A stretch of DNA of 64,000 nt from Tetragonia tetragonoides (taxonomy: Eukaryota; Streptophyta; Magnoliopsida; Caryophyllales; Aizoaceae), in NCBI GenBank assembly GCA_038025085.1, contig CM076147.1, positions 43,422,766-43,486,765 of the forward strand. Reading direction: 5' to 3'. This document shows positions 36,701 through 49,100 of the stretch, one piece after another (the stretch's first letter is position 1; each line of letters begins with the position of its first letter). A program made the position numbers and the translations under genes. The notes beneath the pieces are model-generated. The model was not told where the DNA came from, did not search any database, and worked only from the letters and a program-made list of their open reading frames with translations.

Positions 36701-39700
36701 TTCCAAAGGCTCCGGAGCAAAAGTTGTTATTTTCGCACCATATCGCACGGGACATCCCTATGGGACATTGAAGGGTCCCGTGGTCAGTTATCGGGTCCGT
36801 GTTAGGCTTGGATGACCGTTTTACTAGACACCTACTTTAAAGGGCCTAATACCGAAATTATGGGTGAATACGAATGGCATTCTTGGGGCACGTGGGGTCG
36901 TCATGGGTCAGAATGGACCTCTCGGAGAAGTTTGGGCGAAAATCACATACGTGCCTCGGGAAGCTGAAAATTGAAGGTTATAATCCACGTTTTTTTGGCT
37001 CCTGGATGCCCCGGAACGAAAGTTGTTATTATCGCATCATATCGCTTGGGACACCCCTAGGGGACATGGGAGTGCCATTGGGTCAGTAATCGGATCCCTG
37101 TAAGGCTTGATAGGTTGTTTTACTGGATACCTAATATAGAGGGCCGAACACCGAAGTAATGGGTGAATACAGAGTGTAAAGGTCCGGATGACCTATCGGG
37201 GGCACGGGACCCTGTGTATGGCTATGAAGGTTGTTTTGAAGAAGTTAGCATTAATGACAACTGTTGGTTGTCTGTGGTGAAAATAAGCCATTATGAGTGA
37301 GATATAGGAAGTGTCTCCAAGATGTACTTTTGATACATGATTAACACATGCTCTCTTTTTATCTAAAAAAAATATATATTGGTGAAAGAAGGGATTTTTC
37401 CATGTGATATGGTGCATGAAAGGAAGCTAGTTTGAGGGCCATGCCAGCCATCTAATATTACAAAGAGTTAATAGGTATTTGATTGCAAGTGAGGGCATTA
37501 TCGCAACTCAAAGGTGAATAGTAATTTCAATTTAGTGCTATCTCTATATTTTGAACTACTAGCTACTACTAGGTGCCTATACCAACCCTGAGGGGTTAGC
37601 TAAGCTGAGATTTATTCCAGATGTCCTAGGTTTGAGTCTCCTCAGGGTCACTAGAGATTTTACTGGTAGTTAACTTTAGGGCCCATGGGATTAGTCAAGC
37701 AAAGTTTGAATAGTCATTCTATCTAAAATACGAAACTAGGTGTCTATACCTTTGTTGTGTTCAGTGTCATTTTGCCATTTTGCTTCAAAGCTATGTGTTT
37801 GGAGTTGGGAACAAGGATTAGGAACAAGTATGGATGATCGAGGTTATACTCTAGGACTTCCCTTTTTTAAGATTTAGTTTGTGAGGGTCTACTATAGATT
37901 TTGTACAATGGTAGGATGTTGGTGGACTAAAAACCTAGGATAAGGATTCCAAGTAATATAGCAACGAATCATCACAAGATCATTTTTTCTCTTCTTTTTC
38001 TCGAGCAATGATTGTTTGGTTTCAATGTAGATAGAAATCTTTAAGTTGAATTGCATTGTCCCTGCTATCATGGGACATTTGTCATGGGTGAATACAGAGT
38101 TCGGGGACACGATGACCTTCCTGGGTCACCGGGGGTCATCTTGGGTCGTAATAGACCCCGGGAGAAGTTTGGGGAAAAATCACATTCGGGCCCCAAAAAG
38201 CCAAAAATTAAAGACTAATACACGATTTTTGGGCTTCCGGAGGCTCCAAAACGAAAGTTGTTATTTTCGCACCGTACCGCACGGGACATCCTTCTAGGGG
38301 ACATGGAAGGGTCCCGTAGTCGGTTATCGGGTCCGTGTTAGGCTTGGACGACCGTTTGGCAGGACACCTACTTAAAAGGACCTAACACCAAAATTATGGG
38401 TGAATACAAAGTTCGGGGACACGGATGACATTCCTGAGGTACGAGGGGTCGTCTTGGGTCACAATGGACCTCTCAGAGAAGTTTCGGCAAAATTCACACA
38501 CGGGCCCCAAGAAGCTGAAAATTGAAGGCTATAATCCACATTTTTTTGGCTCCCGGATGCCCCGTAACAAAAGTTGTTATTATCGCATCATATCACTTGG
38601 GATACTCCTAGGGGGACATGGGAGTGCCATTGGGTCGTTTATTGGGTCCCTATTAGGCTTGAAAGGCTGTTTAACCGGATACCCAGTCTAGAGGGCCGAA
38701 CACAGAAATAATGGGTGAATACAGAGTTTGGAGGCCTGGATGACCTACCGGCAGGACCTCGTGTATGGCTATGAAGGTTTCTTTTGAAGAAGTTAGCATT
38801 AATGACAATTATTGGTTGTCTATGGTGCAGATATGCCATTGTGAGTGAGATATAGGAAGTGTCTCCAAAGATGTTCTTTTGATACATGATTAATATATTT
38901 TTTCTCTTTATCTAAAAAAAAAATATTGGTGAAAAGAAGGGGTTTTCCCATGTGATATGGTGCATGAAAGGATGCTACTTTGAGGGCCATCTAATATTAC
39001 AAAGAGTTAATAGGTATTTGATTGCAAGTGATGGCATTATCGCAACTCAAAGGTGAAAAGTAATTTAAATTTGGTGTTATCTCTATATCTTGACTAGCTA
39101 CCACTAGGTGTCTTTACCAACCCTGTGGGGTTAGCTCAGGTGAGATTTATTCCAGAGATTCTAGGTTTTAGTCCCTTAGGGTCACTAGAGATTTTACTGG
39201 TTGTTAATTTTAGGGCCAATGGGATTAGTCAAGCAAAGTTTGGATATAGGAAGTGTCTCCAAAGTGCATTGTCCCAGCGATCATTGATCATATCCCAGCG
39301 CCCATGTCATGGGTAAATACAGAGTCCGGGGACATGAATCACCTTCCTAGGGCACTGGGGGTCATCTTAGGTCGCACTAGACCTCCCGGAGAAGTTTTGG
39401 CAAAAATCACATTCGGGCCCCGGAAAGCCAAAAAGTAAAGGCTATATATAATACACGTTTTTTGGGGTTTCGGAGGCTCCGGAACGGAAATTGTTATTTT
39501 CGCACCATATCACATGAGACATCCCTAGGGGACATGGAAGGTCCCGTTGTCGGTTATCGGGTCCGTGTTAGGTTTGGACGACCGTTTTACAGGACACCTA
39601 CTTTAAAGAGCCTAACACTGAAATTATGGGTGAGTACGTAGTTCCGGGACAGGGGTCGTCTTGGGTCACGGTGGACCTCTCGGAGAAGTTTGAGCGAAAA

Positions 39701-42700
39701 TCACATACAGGCCCCAGAAAGACGAAAATTGAAGGCTATATAATCCACGGTTTTTGGGATCCCGGATGCGCCAGAATGAAAGTTGTTATTATCGCATCAT
39801 ATTGCATGGGACATCCCTTGGGGACATGTGAGTGCCATTGGTTCGGTAATCGGGTCCCTGTTAGACTTGAAAGGCTGTTTTACTGGACACCGAAATAATG
39901 GGTGAATGCAAACTTTGGAGGCCCGGATGACCTACTGGGGGGCCCGGACCTCGTGTATGGCTATGAAGGTTGTTTTGAAGAACTTAGCATTAATGACAAC
40001 TATTGGTTGTCTGTGGTGAAGATATGCCATTATGAGTGAGATATAGGAATTGTCTCCAAAGATGTTTGATGGTGTTTGCATTGAGAAGATGGTTTGAAGT
40101 AATTGGATACATACTGACTTATAGATGCTTCTTCTTTTTATCAACAAATCAGAATGAATAATTGGTTGAAGAAATTAGTTGTATTGACAATTTTTGTTTT
40201 TCTGTGGTGAAGATATATCATTGTGAGTGAGATATGTTTGATGGTATCTGGATTACTGAAGATACATAATGACTTAAAAATGCTTCCTTTTTCTATCAAT
40301 GAATTAGTCGATCGTTTCATGAATTTCAAAGAGGGCATGAAAATGCACACATTTGTGAGCAAGGTAGAGAATGGAAATATAAATTTCTGTAAGTCCGATG
40401 ATGGCACGCTCTGAGATCAAGTGTTTGAAAGCTACAAGGCTCATAGTTCTTTTGTTTTGACTTTTGAGGCTATAATGTACGCAGTCTTAATCAGATATAC
40501 ATTTCTGTAAGTCTCAGGTGTGGTTTAAGATGCATCTGTGATTAGATTTAAAGGCCGAGATAAGTTTGTCTTGAGCATTTTTCAGTAATAGGGTTTTGTG
40601 AATGACGCAAATCCTAGGATAGGAAATTACAAATGTTCATAATGTTGGTCACAGGACCCATTATACTTATTGGTATGCACAAAAGGAGATCGGGATAATG
40701 ATTATTTATTCACTTTCGTGCATAAGGTTTACATTGTACATGTGTTCTGTACATTTGTTCTAATTTATCATCAACCTAGTTCCTCTCACCTAGCACCCGC
40801 ATATGGACTCTTGTTAATGCACGCAGCATAATAGTGTATGAATGTTGTTGCCTTGAATCATTGAGTGACCTGCTAAAATAACAAGTATAACTGAGACATT
40901 ATATTTCGTCTATTATAATTCAAGCTGAAAAAATTGCTCATCATTAGTGCTTTCGACTCTGGTGGAATGTTTCTCTGCTTCATAAGTTCTTGCAAAGGCA
41001 TCATCAAATGGTTATTCTCTTTGCTGGTGGTTTATACTGATTTAATTAAGGTATTTAACAGGATAAAAGATCTTTGAAGTTGTCACCTGATGACCATTTG
41101 CACTTGGAAGGCTTTGCGTTAAATGTTTTCGCAAAGGCAGACAAGCAAGACCGAGCTGGGCGAGCTGACATGTATGACCGATTTTCCTTCTATTCCTTTG
41201 TAGAGTCTGTAGAGGATTTCTTATGCTTCTTGGAGCTTTTCTCATAAAAAAATTGGTTTGGTGTTACTCTTTCTCAGTTCTTGAATTGCGAGTGCCGTTT
41301 GGACAAATCTCATCCATGTCTGCAGTTTCGTCTTTTATAATGTTCTACATTCTTCTTTATTCGTCCACTTAGCTTTCGTGTCATCGATGACATTTGAATT
41401 TACTTTTTATTTTCTTTAGGATTTTATGTCTCCTGCTTATCATACTTCTAGAATTATCTACAATTGGACTAGCAAAGGAGAATTTTATTATTTGCCAACT
41501 AATGCCAAATTGAACTTCAAAGAATTCAAGCAAGACTCAGTAGAGTGCACTACACAAAACCTCCAAGTCCGTGTCTCTAAAATTTGAAACAAACGGGGTA
41601 GATATAATTTGGGTTCATATTCCCTTGATGGCTTATGGTTTATGGAGTTCAAAGTGTCGATGAATACTTTCCTATTAAAGAGAACATGTTAGGAGGGAAA
41701 AGATTAAATCAGAGCACACAACTTCCTCTACTGTAAAATAGAGGTCCCAAGAATGGAGTCATTACTGTAAAAAGACATTTACAGCTTTATGTTGAGCTAA
41801 CTCAATATAGAGTGAAACAGTTTTGTTTGCATATCTTATTTTGTTCTTTTGAGTCGGCTTATTAGTCTATACATTTAATTTTTATGTTTCCACATATGCA
41901 GTCATAAAAATATCTAATGATCTTATTTGTGCATTCTTTATAAGATGACTTGGATCCTTCCCTTTCTGTCTCGCCTCTTCTCTATGGCCCTAGAGGTGGG
42001 AAGAGTTCCGAGGATCAAGGTATTAGTTTGTTATTGTTGGAAGTTATGGTCCAATGCTGATTTGTTGTATCTGTTTTTAGGAACACAGCAAAAACCTTCT
42101 ATGCTGCAAGTATCTTCTTTGAAATTCTTAATCAATTTGGAGAGCTTGCACCTGATGTAAGTTTCTGATGCTTTTTTTTGTTGTAACTATTTTGTTTCGA
42201 GGTCCTTTTCCTTTTGGGAGTTAAGTTCTAATTGCTTACCAGTTATGCTGTATAATTTCAAGTATGATTTTTTTGTTGGGTATGCTATTTCATATCTCTG
42301 CTTTCATTGAACAGCTCGAGCAGAAGCAGAAATATGCAGTATGGAAAGCTGCTGATATAAGGAAGGCTTTGAAAGAAGGAAGGAAGCCTGTGCCAGGCCC
42401 ACCCGGTGGTGAAACAGATTTCTCCACTCCATCAAGTACTCCAAGTGGTGGACATGTAAGATCCTAATTTGCTTGCCTTTTTGCTGGGTGAGCTTTGTGG
42501 AGTAATAGATTCTTACATTCGGTTGTTCTTGGCCACAAAATCATTGATTTAATATAGTTCATGGTTTAGTGTCGGAGACTCTAAGTTGTAGTTGACTTTG
42601 ACTAGAGAATGGTAAGAAGTCAAGTCTCTCTGAAAGTGGTCTTTTAAAACAACTCATGTTGTTGGCATGTTGAAGGAAGCTTGGCATCTTCCCCTTGCTG

Positions 42701-43897
42701 CCTTGCCCTACTGCTATGGGGTGAGCAGGAAGTATTTGTTTTTTGTTTCTTGTGGTAAGAGTGTTTATATGTTACAAACCCTCTGAGATTTTGAACTGAG
42801 ACCAACTGTGTCAAAAAACTGAGGTATGATTTGAGCTGTGAGCCTGTGACCTTTATGGTGGGCACTGGGGAGTATATTGCTTGTTGATTCAATGATATTT
42901 AGCTGAAATATTCTTTGTAACAACTTTTGCATATTCTGAGTTCAAGGCAGAAAGCATTTCAAAGTATATTGAGAGAATTTGGTGGTAATAAGGAATTCTT
43001 CTGACATGGGCAGCTATTATACAGGAATTGATTCAACACTGTAGTTTGTTAGCTGTACTGTTCTGTAATATGTACACATTGAAATTTTGTTGAAATATGG
43101 CTAACAAGTGTGAGATAAAATTCTGATGAGTTTGTTTTATGCAGGATGTTGAACCAACGTATACAGAACACGATATCAACCGAGGCCCAGAGCCTGATCC
43201 CACACCTTCCCCTCAATTTCCTGATGGTTTAAAAAGACAACATTCTGCCAATATTCCACCATCACCTCCTTCATTACCCAGTGGGGATTATCCTGCCCCT
43301 ACAGGTGATTATCCTGCCCCTACAGGTGACTATCCTGCCCATACAGCTGCTTATGATTACCATCCTTCTGCAAGGCCAGAACATCCTACTTACCCTCAGT
43401 CATATCAGAGTCAATCTTATCCGCAAGAACCTCAACTTCCCCCTCAACTTCCCCTTCATCCGCAAAATTATCCTTCCCAGGACATGTCGACATCTTTTTC
43501 ATATCCTAACTTCCAGTCATACCCAAGTTTTTCGGAAAGCAGCCTTCCAGCTGCCCCTTCACATCAGCCATCCTTTTATCAAGGTTCTGAGGCGTCATAT
43601 TCTCACCAATCTGGCCCATCAGTGACCAACTATTCATCAGCGCCTCTATACAATGCAAATAGTAGAAATGGGAATGCGCCGGATGCCCCTGACAACAGTT
43701 ACCAGGTCCCACTTGAAAAGAAGGCTCAAACATATCACTACGACAGCAATTACCAGGTCCCACCTGACAAGATTGCTGAAGCACAGAAGGCAGCAAGGTT
43801 TGCAGTAGGGGCATTGGCATTTGATGAGGTGCCTATTGCTGTCGAACACCTCAAAAAAGCACTTGAGTTACTGACAAATCAATCTGCAGGTCAGTAG
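33789..43897 (+). CDS. LIP5: LIP5, VTA1-family positive regulator of the SKD1/VPS4 ATPase
   Basis: Stimulates the ESCRT-III-disassembling AAA ATPase SKD1 in multivesicular body formation; cytosolic/endosomal. Six exons: 33789-33882, 34009-34109, 41062-41171, 42081-42156, 42315-42455 and 43145-43897, giving 424 residues. The N-terminal tandem MIT-like fold covers exons 1-5 (KLLLPYLQRADELQKHEPLV, then AMERGL, NTAKTFYAASIFFEIL and EQKQKYAVWKAADIRKALKEG). A long Pro/Tyr/Ser-rich linker follows, then the C-terminal VTA1 helical pair (AEAQKAARFAVGALAFDE-VPIAVEHLKKALELL) that binds SKD1 in homologues. The linker has three in-frame GDYPAPT-like repeats (43283-43345). The second intron is about 6.95 kb and is filled by a higher-order repeat. 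Junctions at exons 3/4 (AT plus G) were fixed by phase and by the conserved NTAKTF block. Confidence 0.95.
35587..36187 (+). mobile_element. SINE copy in repeat copy 1, split by a LINE
   Basis: Same family as the SINE at 10336-10501, here on the plus strand: AACCCTGAGGGGTTAGCT, box-B-like GGTTTGAGTCCCC, and a 3' end TTCTATCTAAAA. It is interrupted from 35694 to 36125 by a LINE fragment; the rest of the body resumes at 36144 after the duplicated target. The flanking ACTAGGTGTCTATA matches that of copy 2. Confidence 0.85.
35694..36125 (+). mobile_element. 5'-truncated LINE (L1-type) inserted into a SINE
   Basis: Eighteen-bp direct repeats AACTTTAGGGCCYATGGG flank it (35676-35693 and 36126-36143, one mismatch). 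It is open in one frame from the insertion point to 36058 and encodes the end of an L1-type ORF2: a zinc-binding RVT motif (CETSAHLFLWCDVA) and the tail block WRNAYFAILWCIWLERNARVFKG common in plant LINEs. The 3' end is TTTATCTAAA without a long A tail. The reverse transcriptase core is absent, so it is dead on arrival. Confidence 0.92.
37584..37734 (+). mobile_element. SINE copy in repeat copy 2, intact
   Basis: A 151-bp tRNA-derived SINE flanked by 16-bp repeats ACTAGGTGYCTATACC (37568-37583 and 37735-37750, one mismatch). Box-B-like GGTTTGAGTCTCC is visible. Because the same site and flanks occur in the other repeat copies, the SINE was in the spacer before amplification. Confidence 0.88.
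39119..39246 (+). mobile_element. SINE copy in repeat copy 3, 3'-truncated
   Basis: Begins AACCCTGTGGGGTTAGCTCA in the same context as the copy at 37584. It stops at AAAGTTTGGATA, where the sequence jumps to TAGGAAGTGTCTCCAAAG and then the next repeat leader. The break records a deletion of the SINE end and the following spacer. Confidence 0.8.
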
Positions 43898-46154
43898 GTC
43901 TGTCGTTTGAAACAGAGATGGTTTGACTGCAACGATGTTCTTTGTTGCTTCTATCTTTGTTTATGGATTGATTATGTATATGCCATTGGATATGTTACAG
44001 TGAAGGAATTGTGTTGCTCTTGCCTCTTGGATACGTGATGTGAATGAGATTTATGATTACTTTCAAAATGTTTACTCCAGCATCTTACTTCTGATGGTTG
44101 GGCTTTGGGTTTGCAATAACTGTCACTGGATTTGAATTTGTCCCACTTATTGGGGTGCATGATCTCTTTGATCGGTCCCTTATCTGACAGAAGGTTAACA
44201 CAATTTTTTTGCTGCTCCTTTTACTTTTTCCTTTGAAATCATGCTTGCTTGGTTTATCTGTTACAGCTTACTATTATTTACCAATGTCCAACAGAATCCA
44301 ATTTAGGAAAGTGACATGATTGCATGCATTTGAGGGTGCTTTTCACTTTTATTCCATTCAATGATTCAAAGCATTACATTTATGCCCTATATAATAGAAC
44401 ATACCAGCATTTGCCAATTTCGTTTGCAGCAGAAAACCTGTTCTGGGAAGCTCTAGTTCCATCCACTTAGCACGAGTATTTATGTTGTGCCCTTTAAATT
44501 TCCAAAATGATAGCTTGAACATGCTGTCTCCAGGGCTTTCATCCAATTAAGAAACTTTCTGCATAAACTCCTACTTACAGGAAACACCATGACATGAACT
44601 TGCTTAAATTGCATGATGCAGAGAACCTTGTTTTTGGAAAGTGTCATTATTAAAACGAGGCCACTATCCATTTTACCCTTTGATGTGTTGATTAGGACTC
44701 GGTTGTGGATATTTGACATGATTGGATCCTCCTTGCCAATTGCCATCTAGCTAATAAGCTTGTGGATATTGAGGTTCCATGGGCGTTCCTAAGAAGATAT
44801 CTCTGCTGCATCTTAATTAGTGCTGTTCTTCATGACTGAACTAATCGTACCATCGTAGATACAGTGTACTGCTTCATCTTTGTAGTTGTCCCATGGCACT
44901 AATGTCAATGTAGTACTGAATTTGGCAATTACAGTTCCGGTTATAGTTTTGATTTCGCACACGATTGACTACCTGTATCCCTTCTTGCTTCTTTGATGCA
45001 ACCATGCTCTGTTCTTGGGTTTTTTTTTTTTTTTTGGTTTTTTTTTTTTTTTTTTTTTTTGTTGTTGAGAATTTGCTCTGTTCTGTGTTTATTTGAGGAT
45101 GAGTAACTTAAAAATAGTAAGAACAGGGACCCAGGTTTTGTGGTTTTATTTCTGATGATTTGATATATGTGGTTGGAGTATAGACTCAAGTCATGCTGAA
45201 ATAGATCATGATTTGCATAATTGCATTCATATGAATGTGGCAAGTAGAGTGCTTTCCTAATTGCTGAACGATTGGACCATTTTTGCGTGTTCAGTTTTGC
45301 TGAAATCTTTTTCTGACTGTAATCATACAGAACCTGCTGACTATATATAGTAGCACAGATAGTTTATTAGCCCGTGCATATATTATCCATATGCTAACAA
45401 TGTCTATTTTAGGTTAATAAGGTTTACTAATACTCTTGTGCAACTGTTCTCAAATGTGAGTACATTAACTTGATGCACAGCACAACAAATATTACACGAA
45501 AGTACAGATTCTTAACATTGAATGAACATTCTAATCTTTCCAAAAAGAAGAAAAAGATTCTAGTCACAACAAAAATATGAGAGGAAAAACCCAGTGATTC
45601 AACAGTGTACAGTCCTCAGAGGGCACACCCCGCACGTCAGAGCACCTGAGCCTCGCGCTCCCATTGTGAAGTGCATCATCTTACTGTGATCCCGAGTGCA
45701 TCTAAAAATTCGTGGGAAAAACCAGCACACATATATGCAGGTATGTACACCATCTCCAATTGGGCGAGTAACATAATCCCATAACAGTAACTCCCAAAAA
45801 AAAAAAAAAAAAAAAAAGGATTACATGAACAGAAATTACTCTACTAGCTTTAATTGTTTACAGAAAGAAAAAGGGAGGCTAAAGATTACACCAAGTTCAA
45901 CAAAGACTAGACTTACAGTTACAGTTTTCTACTTGACTAGGATCAGTCGGCAACAACATCACACAAAACCCCACATTAATTCCTATGCAAGATATTAGAT
46001 GCAAAAAGAAAAGAGTCATTGTAAAAGACAGTGCCCAAAAGCAAGAAAAAGAAAGGGAAAGGCCTTTTTGTCCTTTCCTCCTTTCTTTCTAGCTACACTA
46101 GATGTTTTCTTTTGTTTGCACTAGGCCCACTGTCGATCAGAGTAACTATTCCGA
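43898..46154. other. Intergenic between LIP5 and IAMT1 (tail to tail)
   Basis: Contains the LIP5 3' UTR at the left and the 3' region of the minus-strand IAMT1 gene at the right. Long T runs (about 45019-45060) and an A run (about 45797-45817) are present. No additional gene is supported; open frames are under 101 codons without motifs. Confidence 0.5.
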
Positions 46155-49100
46155 CTAGATATGTTTTGAAGCACTACTCTTTTTGTCTAAGCAAAGTGAA
46201 AGGGAGGCAACAATGTGGAAAAACTGAAGCTTCTCTAGTAGCTCCTTTGCATGGCTCGTACCTCGTCGCTCAACCCTTAGAAACAGCTCATCGCCGAGCC
46301 TATCCCCTATGTGAGCTTCAACTAATACTCCACATACACTCCGGCAACTGGTGGCTAAGGCTCGGCCAACCTCAGCCGTGTCATCCGGCTGGTTTACCAC
46401 CAAAGGGCTCCCCCCTCTAAACACTTCCAGCTTGTTTATAGCAAATGAACCATTGGCTTCTACTACTTCCTTGAAGTCTTGTAAACTTGCTGCATAAACT
46501 GGAATGTTGAAGCTGTCTCGTTTTTCGCTAGTGATCAGGCCCTGCAAATGCGCATAATACTAATATTTAGAACATTAACCTTAAAATCGTCACCATAAAT
46601 TATACTGTATTGATTCTAAAATTAGTTCAAGTTGATTATTCTATTGATCTTAAACTTTGGTTTTGTCTAGTTATTATTTTACATCACATTTCTCTTTTAA
46701 CGTACAAGTATGCTCCATTGTTGTCCTCCCCACCAACACATCATCATTAGCAGGCCGTAAGGCTGATAATATGATTGAATGAAGGATATATCGAACGATG
46801 AGAGAACTATGTAAATGGCTATCAAGTGACATCTAACAAGTAACAATTGGGATTATGGGGGCCCTGATCATAATTGCCCAAAGCTTACCAAAGACATGTC
46901 ATTGAATTAATCATAGGATCGACAATATGATGATTCAAGGATACAATTGGATGATTCAACTACATACAGAGTATGTACTAAGAGAACTATTCCATTAACA
47001 CCTAACTGTGATGGCTTGATGGGACCTGTGATCATAATTTTGAAAAGCTTATAGAAACATTAGCTATCATTCATAAGCCACCATCCTAGTCAATTCTAAC
47101 TTTATAGTCTCTGTTTTTCATTTGTTTGTTTCTATTAGGAGCCCTTCTTCTCGGGAATCATTTCTAATGTAGTAGACGGCGTTAAAAATATCGTGTCGAA
47201 GGGTAATAAGACCGATGGACCATGTATGCTAAGTGCTAAACGATCGACTTATTCCTTTATGAAAAGTTATGACTGGTAATAACGTTGTCACATTTGGTAT
47301 AGAGAATTCCAATTATCTTATGGTACTAAACAAAAGCTAAATAGATCGATTGGATTTCAAAGATGCTTTTCTAGGGAAGGTGGTAGGGGTCATGCATTCC
47401 AATATGCGATTCTGTAATTAGTTACCCTAACATGAAGAAAGGGACGTGTTCATATAATGTGCTTTTCACAAGGTTAACAGGAATCATGATTAAAATGTTG
47501 CATTGGCATGAGTATATAAGTTTTACCTCTTGGACAAGGTCATCCCATGCATCTTGAAAGTGGGTACCAAATAAGAGACCAGCCCCACCTTGGTCAGTGG
47601 GGTCCACAGAGGTCCTACCTAAGCAAACAAGGAACATGGACCCACCATTCTTCATCTCAACTGCCCTTGCCTTTAAGAAACCAGCCAAATCTGTTTGAAA
47701 TTGCTTCTTATAAGCATTTGCTGTGCTCTCATTGGCACCATGGATGAATACTCTTCCCCTGTTATACGCCTCTGACCTCTTATCCAATACACTCTCTGGA
47801 ACCTGCAATAGATCGAACTAGTTAGCGTTTTTTAATTCACAAAAATTTGTATAGGACGGATTTATAGGATAGCATATGACGGATAAGTGTATACACATCA
47901 GACTCCTTGTGTTAGCTTAGGTGGGAGTTTGAATGAAAATTAAAGGATTATAGTTAAGTACAATTTAAAAGTCATTTTTACCTAATCTAAATCAAAGATT
48001 CTCAATGGTAAATCCAAAATGACTATTAGTAATATTTAAAAAATTCTCTGAACGATTTGGTGCGCACCCAAAAGGTGTTTGATGAGGCTAGCATTCTGTT
48101 GAGGGTCTCTTTCTATCTCATAGTCAAAAGTGTGTGAAAATGGTAGGAATTTAGTTCAGTGCATGATCTATGTTAACTTTGACCAGTTCCTTGCAAATCC
48201 TAGTTTGGTCTACTTGCTAGCTACTTGGACCTTTTCTCTTTCAGTTTTTATTTCTTTGATGGTATAAACGTATGCATATATATATATCTTCCAGTATCGT
48301 ATTTTGTTGATCATTATTATCTTAAAGATAAATTTCATGTTACCCTTTTGGCTTAGGCTTTAGGATATCTCAAGATGTTGTCATTTTTACATGTACTCCA
48401 TATTGGCGCTAGTTTTGTGTAACATCGTTTCACGGTAAAACGTATGGTAAAAAGTAAAAACGTCAAAAGTAAACTCTTATGAGTTTTTGTAGTTATGTTT
48501 TATGGTGAATGACTAATATGGAAAAAATAAGTACATAAGTTAAAACCAACCTGAGATAGCCAGTGCAAGGAAAATGCCGAGTGGAAAACATCAATAGACC
48601 TCGCCGGAAAAAGCCGCCGGTAAAAAGATCCAGGGACGCCGGCAGCAAAATAGGACCGGTGCTTGTCGGAAGCCAAGCACTCCTCCATGGTGCCACCTCC
48701 TTCTCCATCATAGTAGTAATTAGGAAGGAGTTGGAAAAGGGTGTTGAAGTCATTGGAAGGGAGGTCCGAGAAGAAGGCCGAGAACTCGGGCGAGGTGGCT
48801 CCTGAGGCCTCGTAACGCTTAGCCATGTGGTTAACCATCACGTCGACGATGTAGATGGTGTTAGACCCACATGAGCAACCTAGGTCCACCACCACAAAGG
48901 GCACGTCCGGTGACCCTAGCTTCACCCTGTCTAGGGATTCCTTTAGGAGGTGTAACATTGATTTTGCATGTTGAGCCTACCAAAAAACATAAGTGTATGT
49001 ATAAGCACAATATATTATAAATGTACATGTTTTAATTTGGATGAGGGACAAATTAAACTAACTCTTTCTTAAATTAATCAACACAACTCTCTAACTAAGC

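Larger units (their letters stand above)
34634..40064. repeat. Higher-order tandem repeat in LIP5 intron 2, four copies
   Basis: Each copy starts with GAATTGCAKTGTCCCAGCGA or a close variant. It carries two monomers of the ~310-bp GC-rich repeat (type A TTATTTTCGCACC, type B TTATTATCGCATCATAT), then a spacer (GAAGAAGTTAGCATTAATGA, ATACATGATTAA, CAAAGAGTTAATAGG) with a SINE. Copies start at about 34634, 36498, 38039 and 39263. Unit lengths are 1864 (including a 432-bp LINE), 1541 and 1224 bp. Copy 3 lost the spacer part after the SINE, and copy 4 ends in the spacer near 40064. The unit A/B distance within copy 1 is only about 190 bp, so one monomer is truncated there. Confidence 0.9.

Noticed and set aside
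34640..39900. Open frames on both strands in LIP5 intron 2
   Set aside because: These follow the GC-rich monomer and are interrupted differently in each copy. Only the LINE frame at 35694-36058 shows real protein motifs.
43281..43849. Alternative-frame and antisense open frames over the LIP5 last exon
   Set aside because: Shadows of the Pro/Tyr-rich repeat coding; they have no motifs and the LIP5 frame is conserved.
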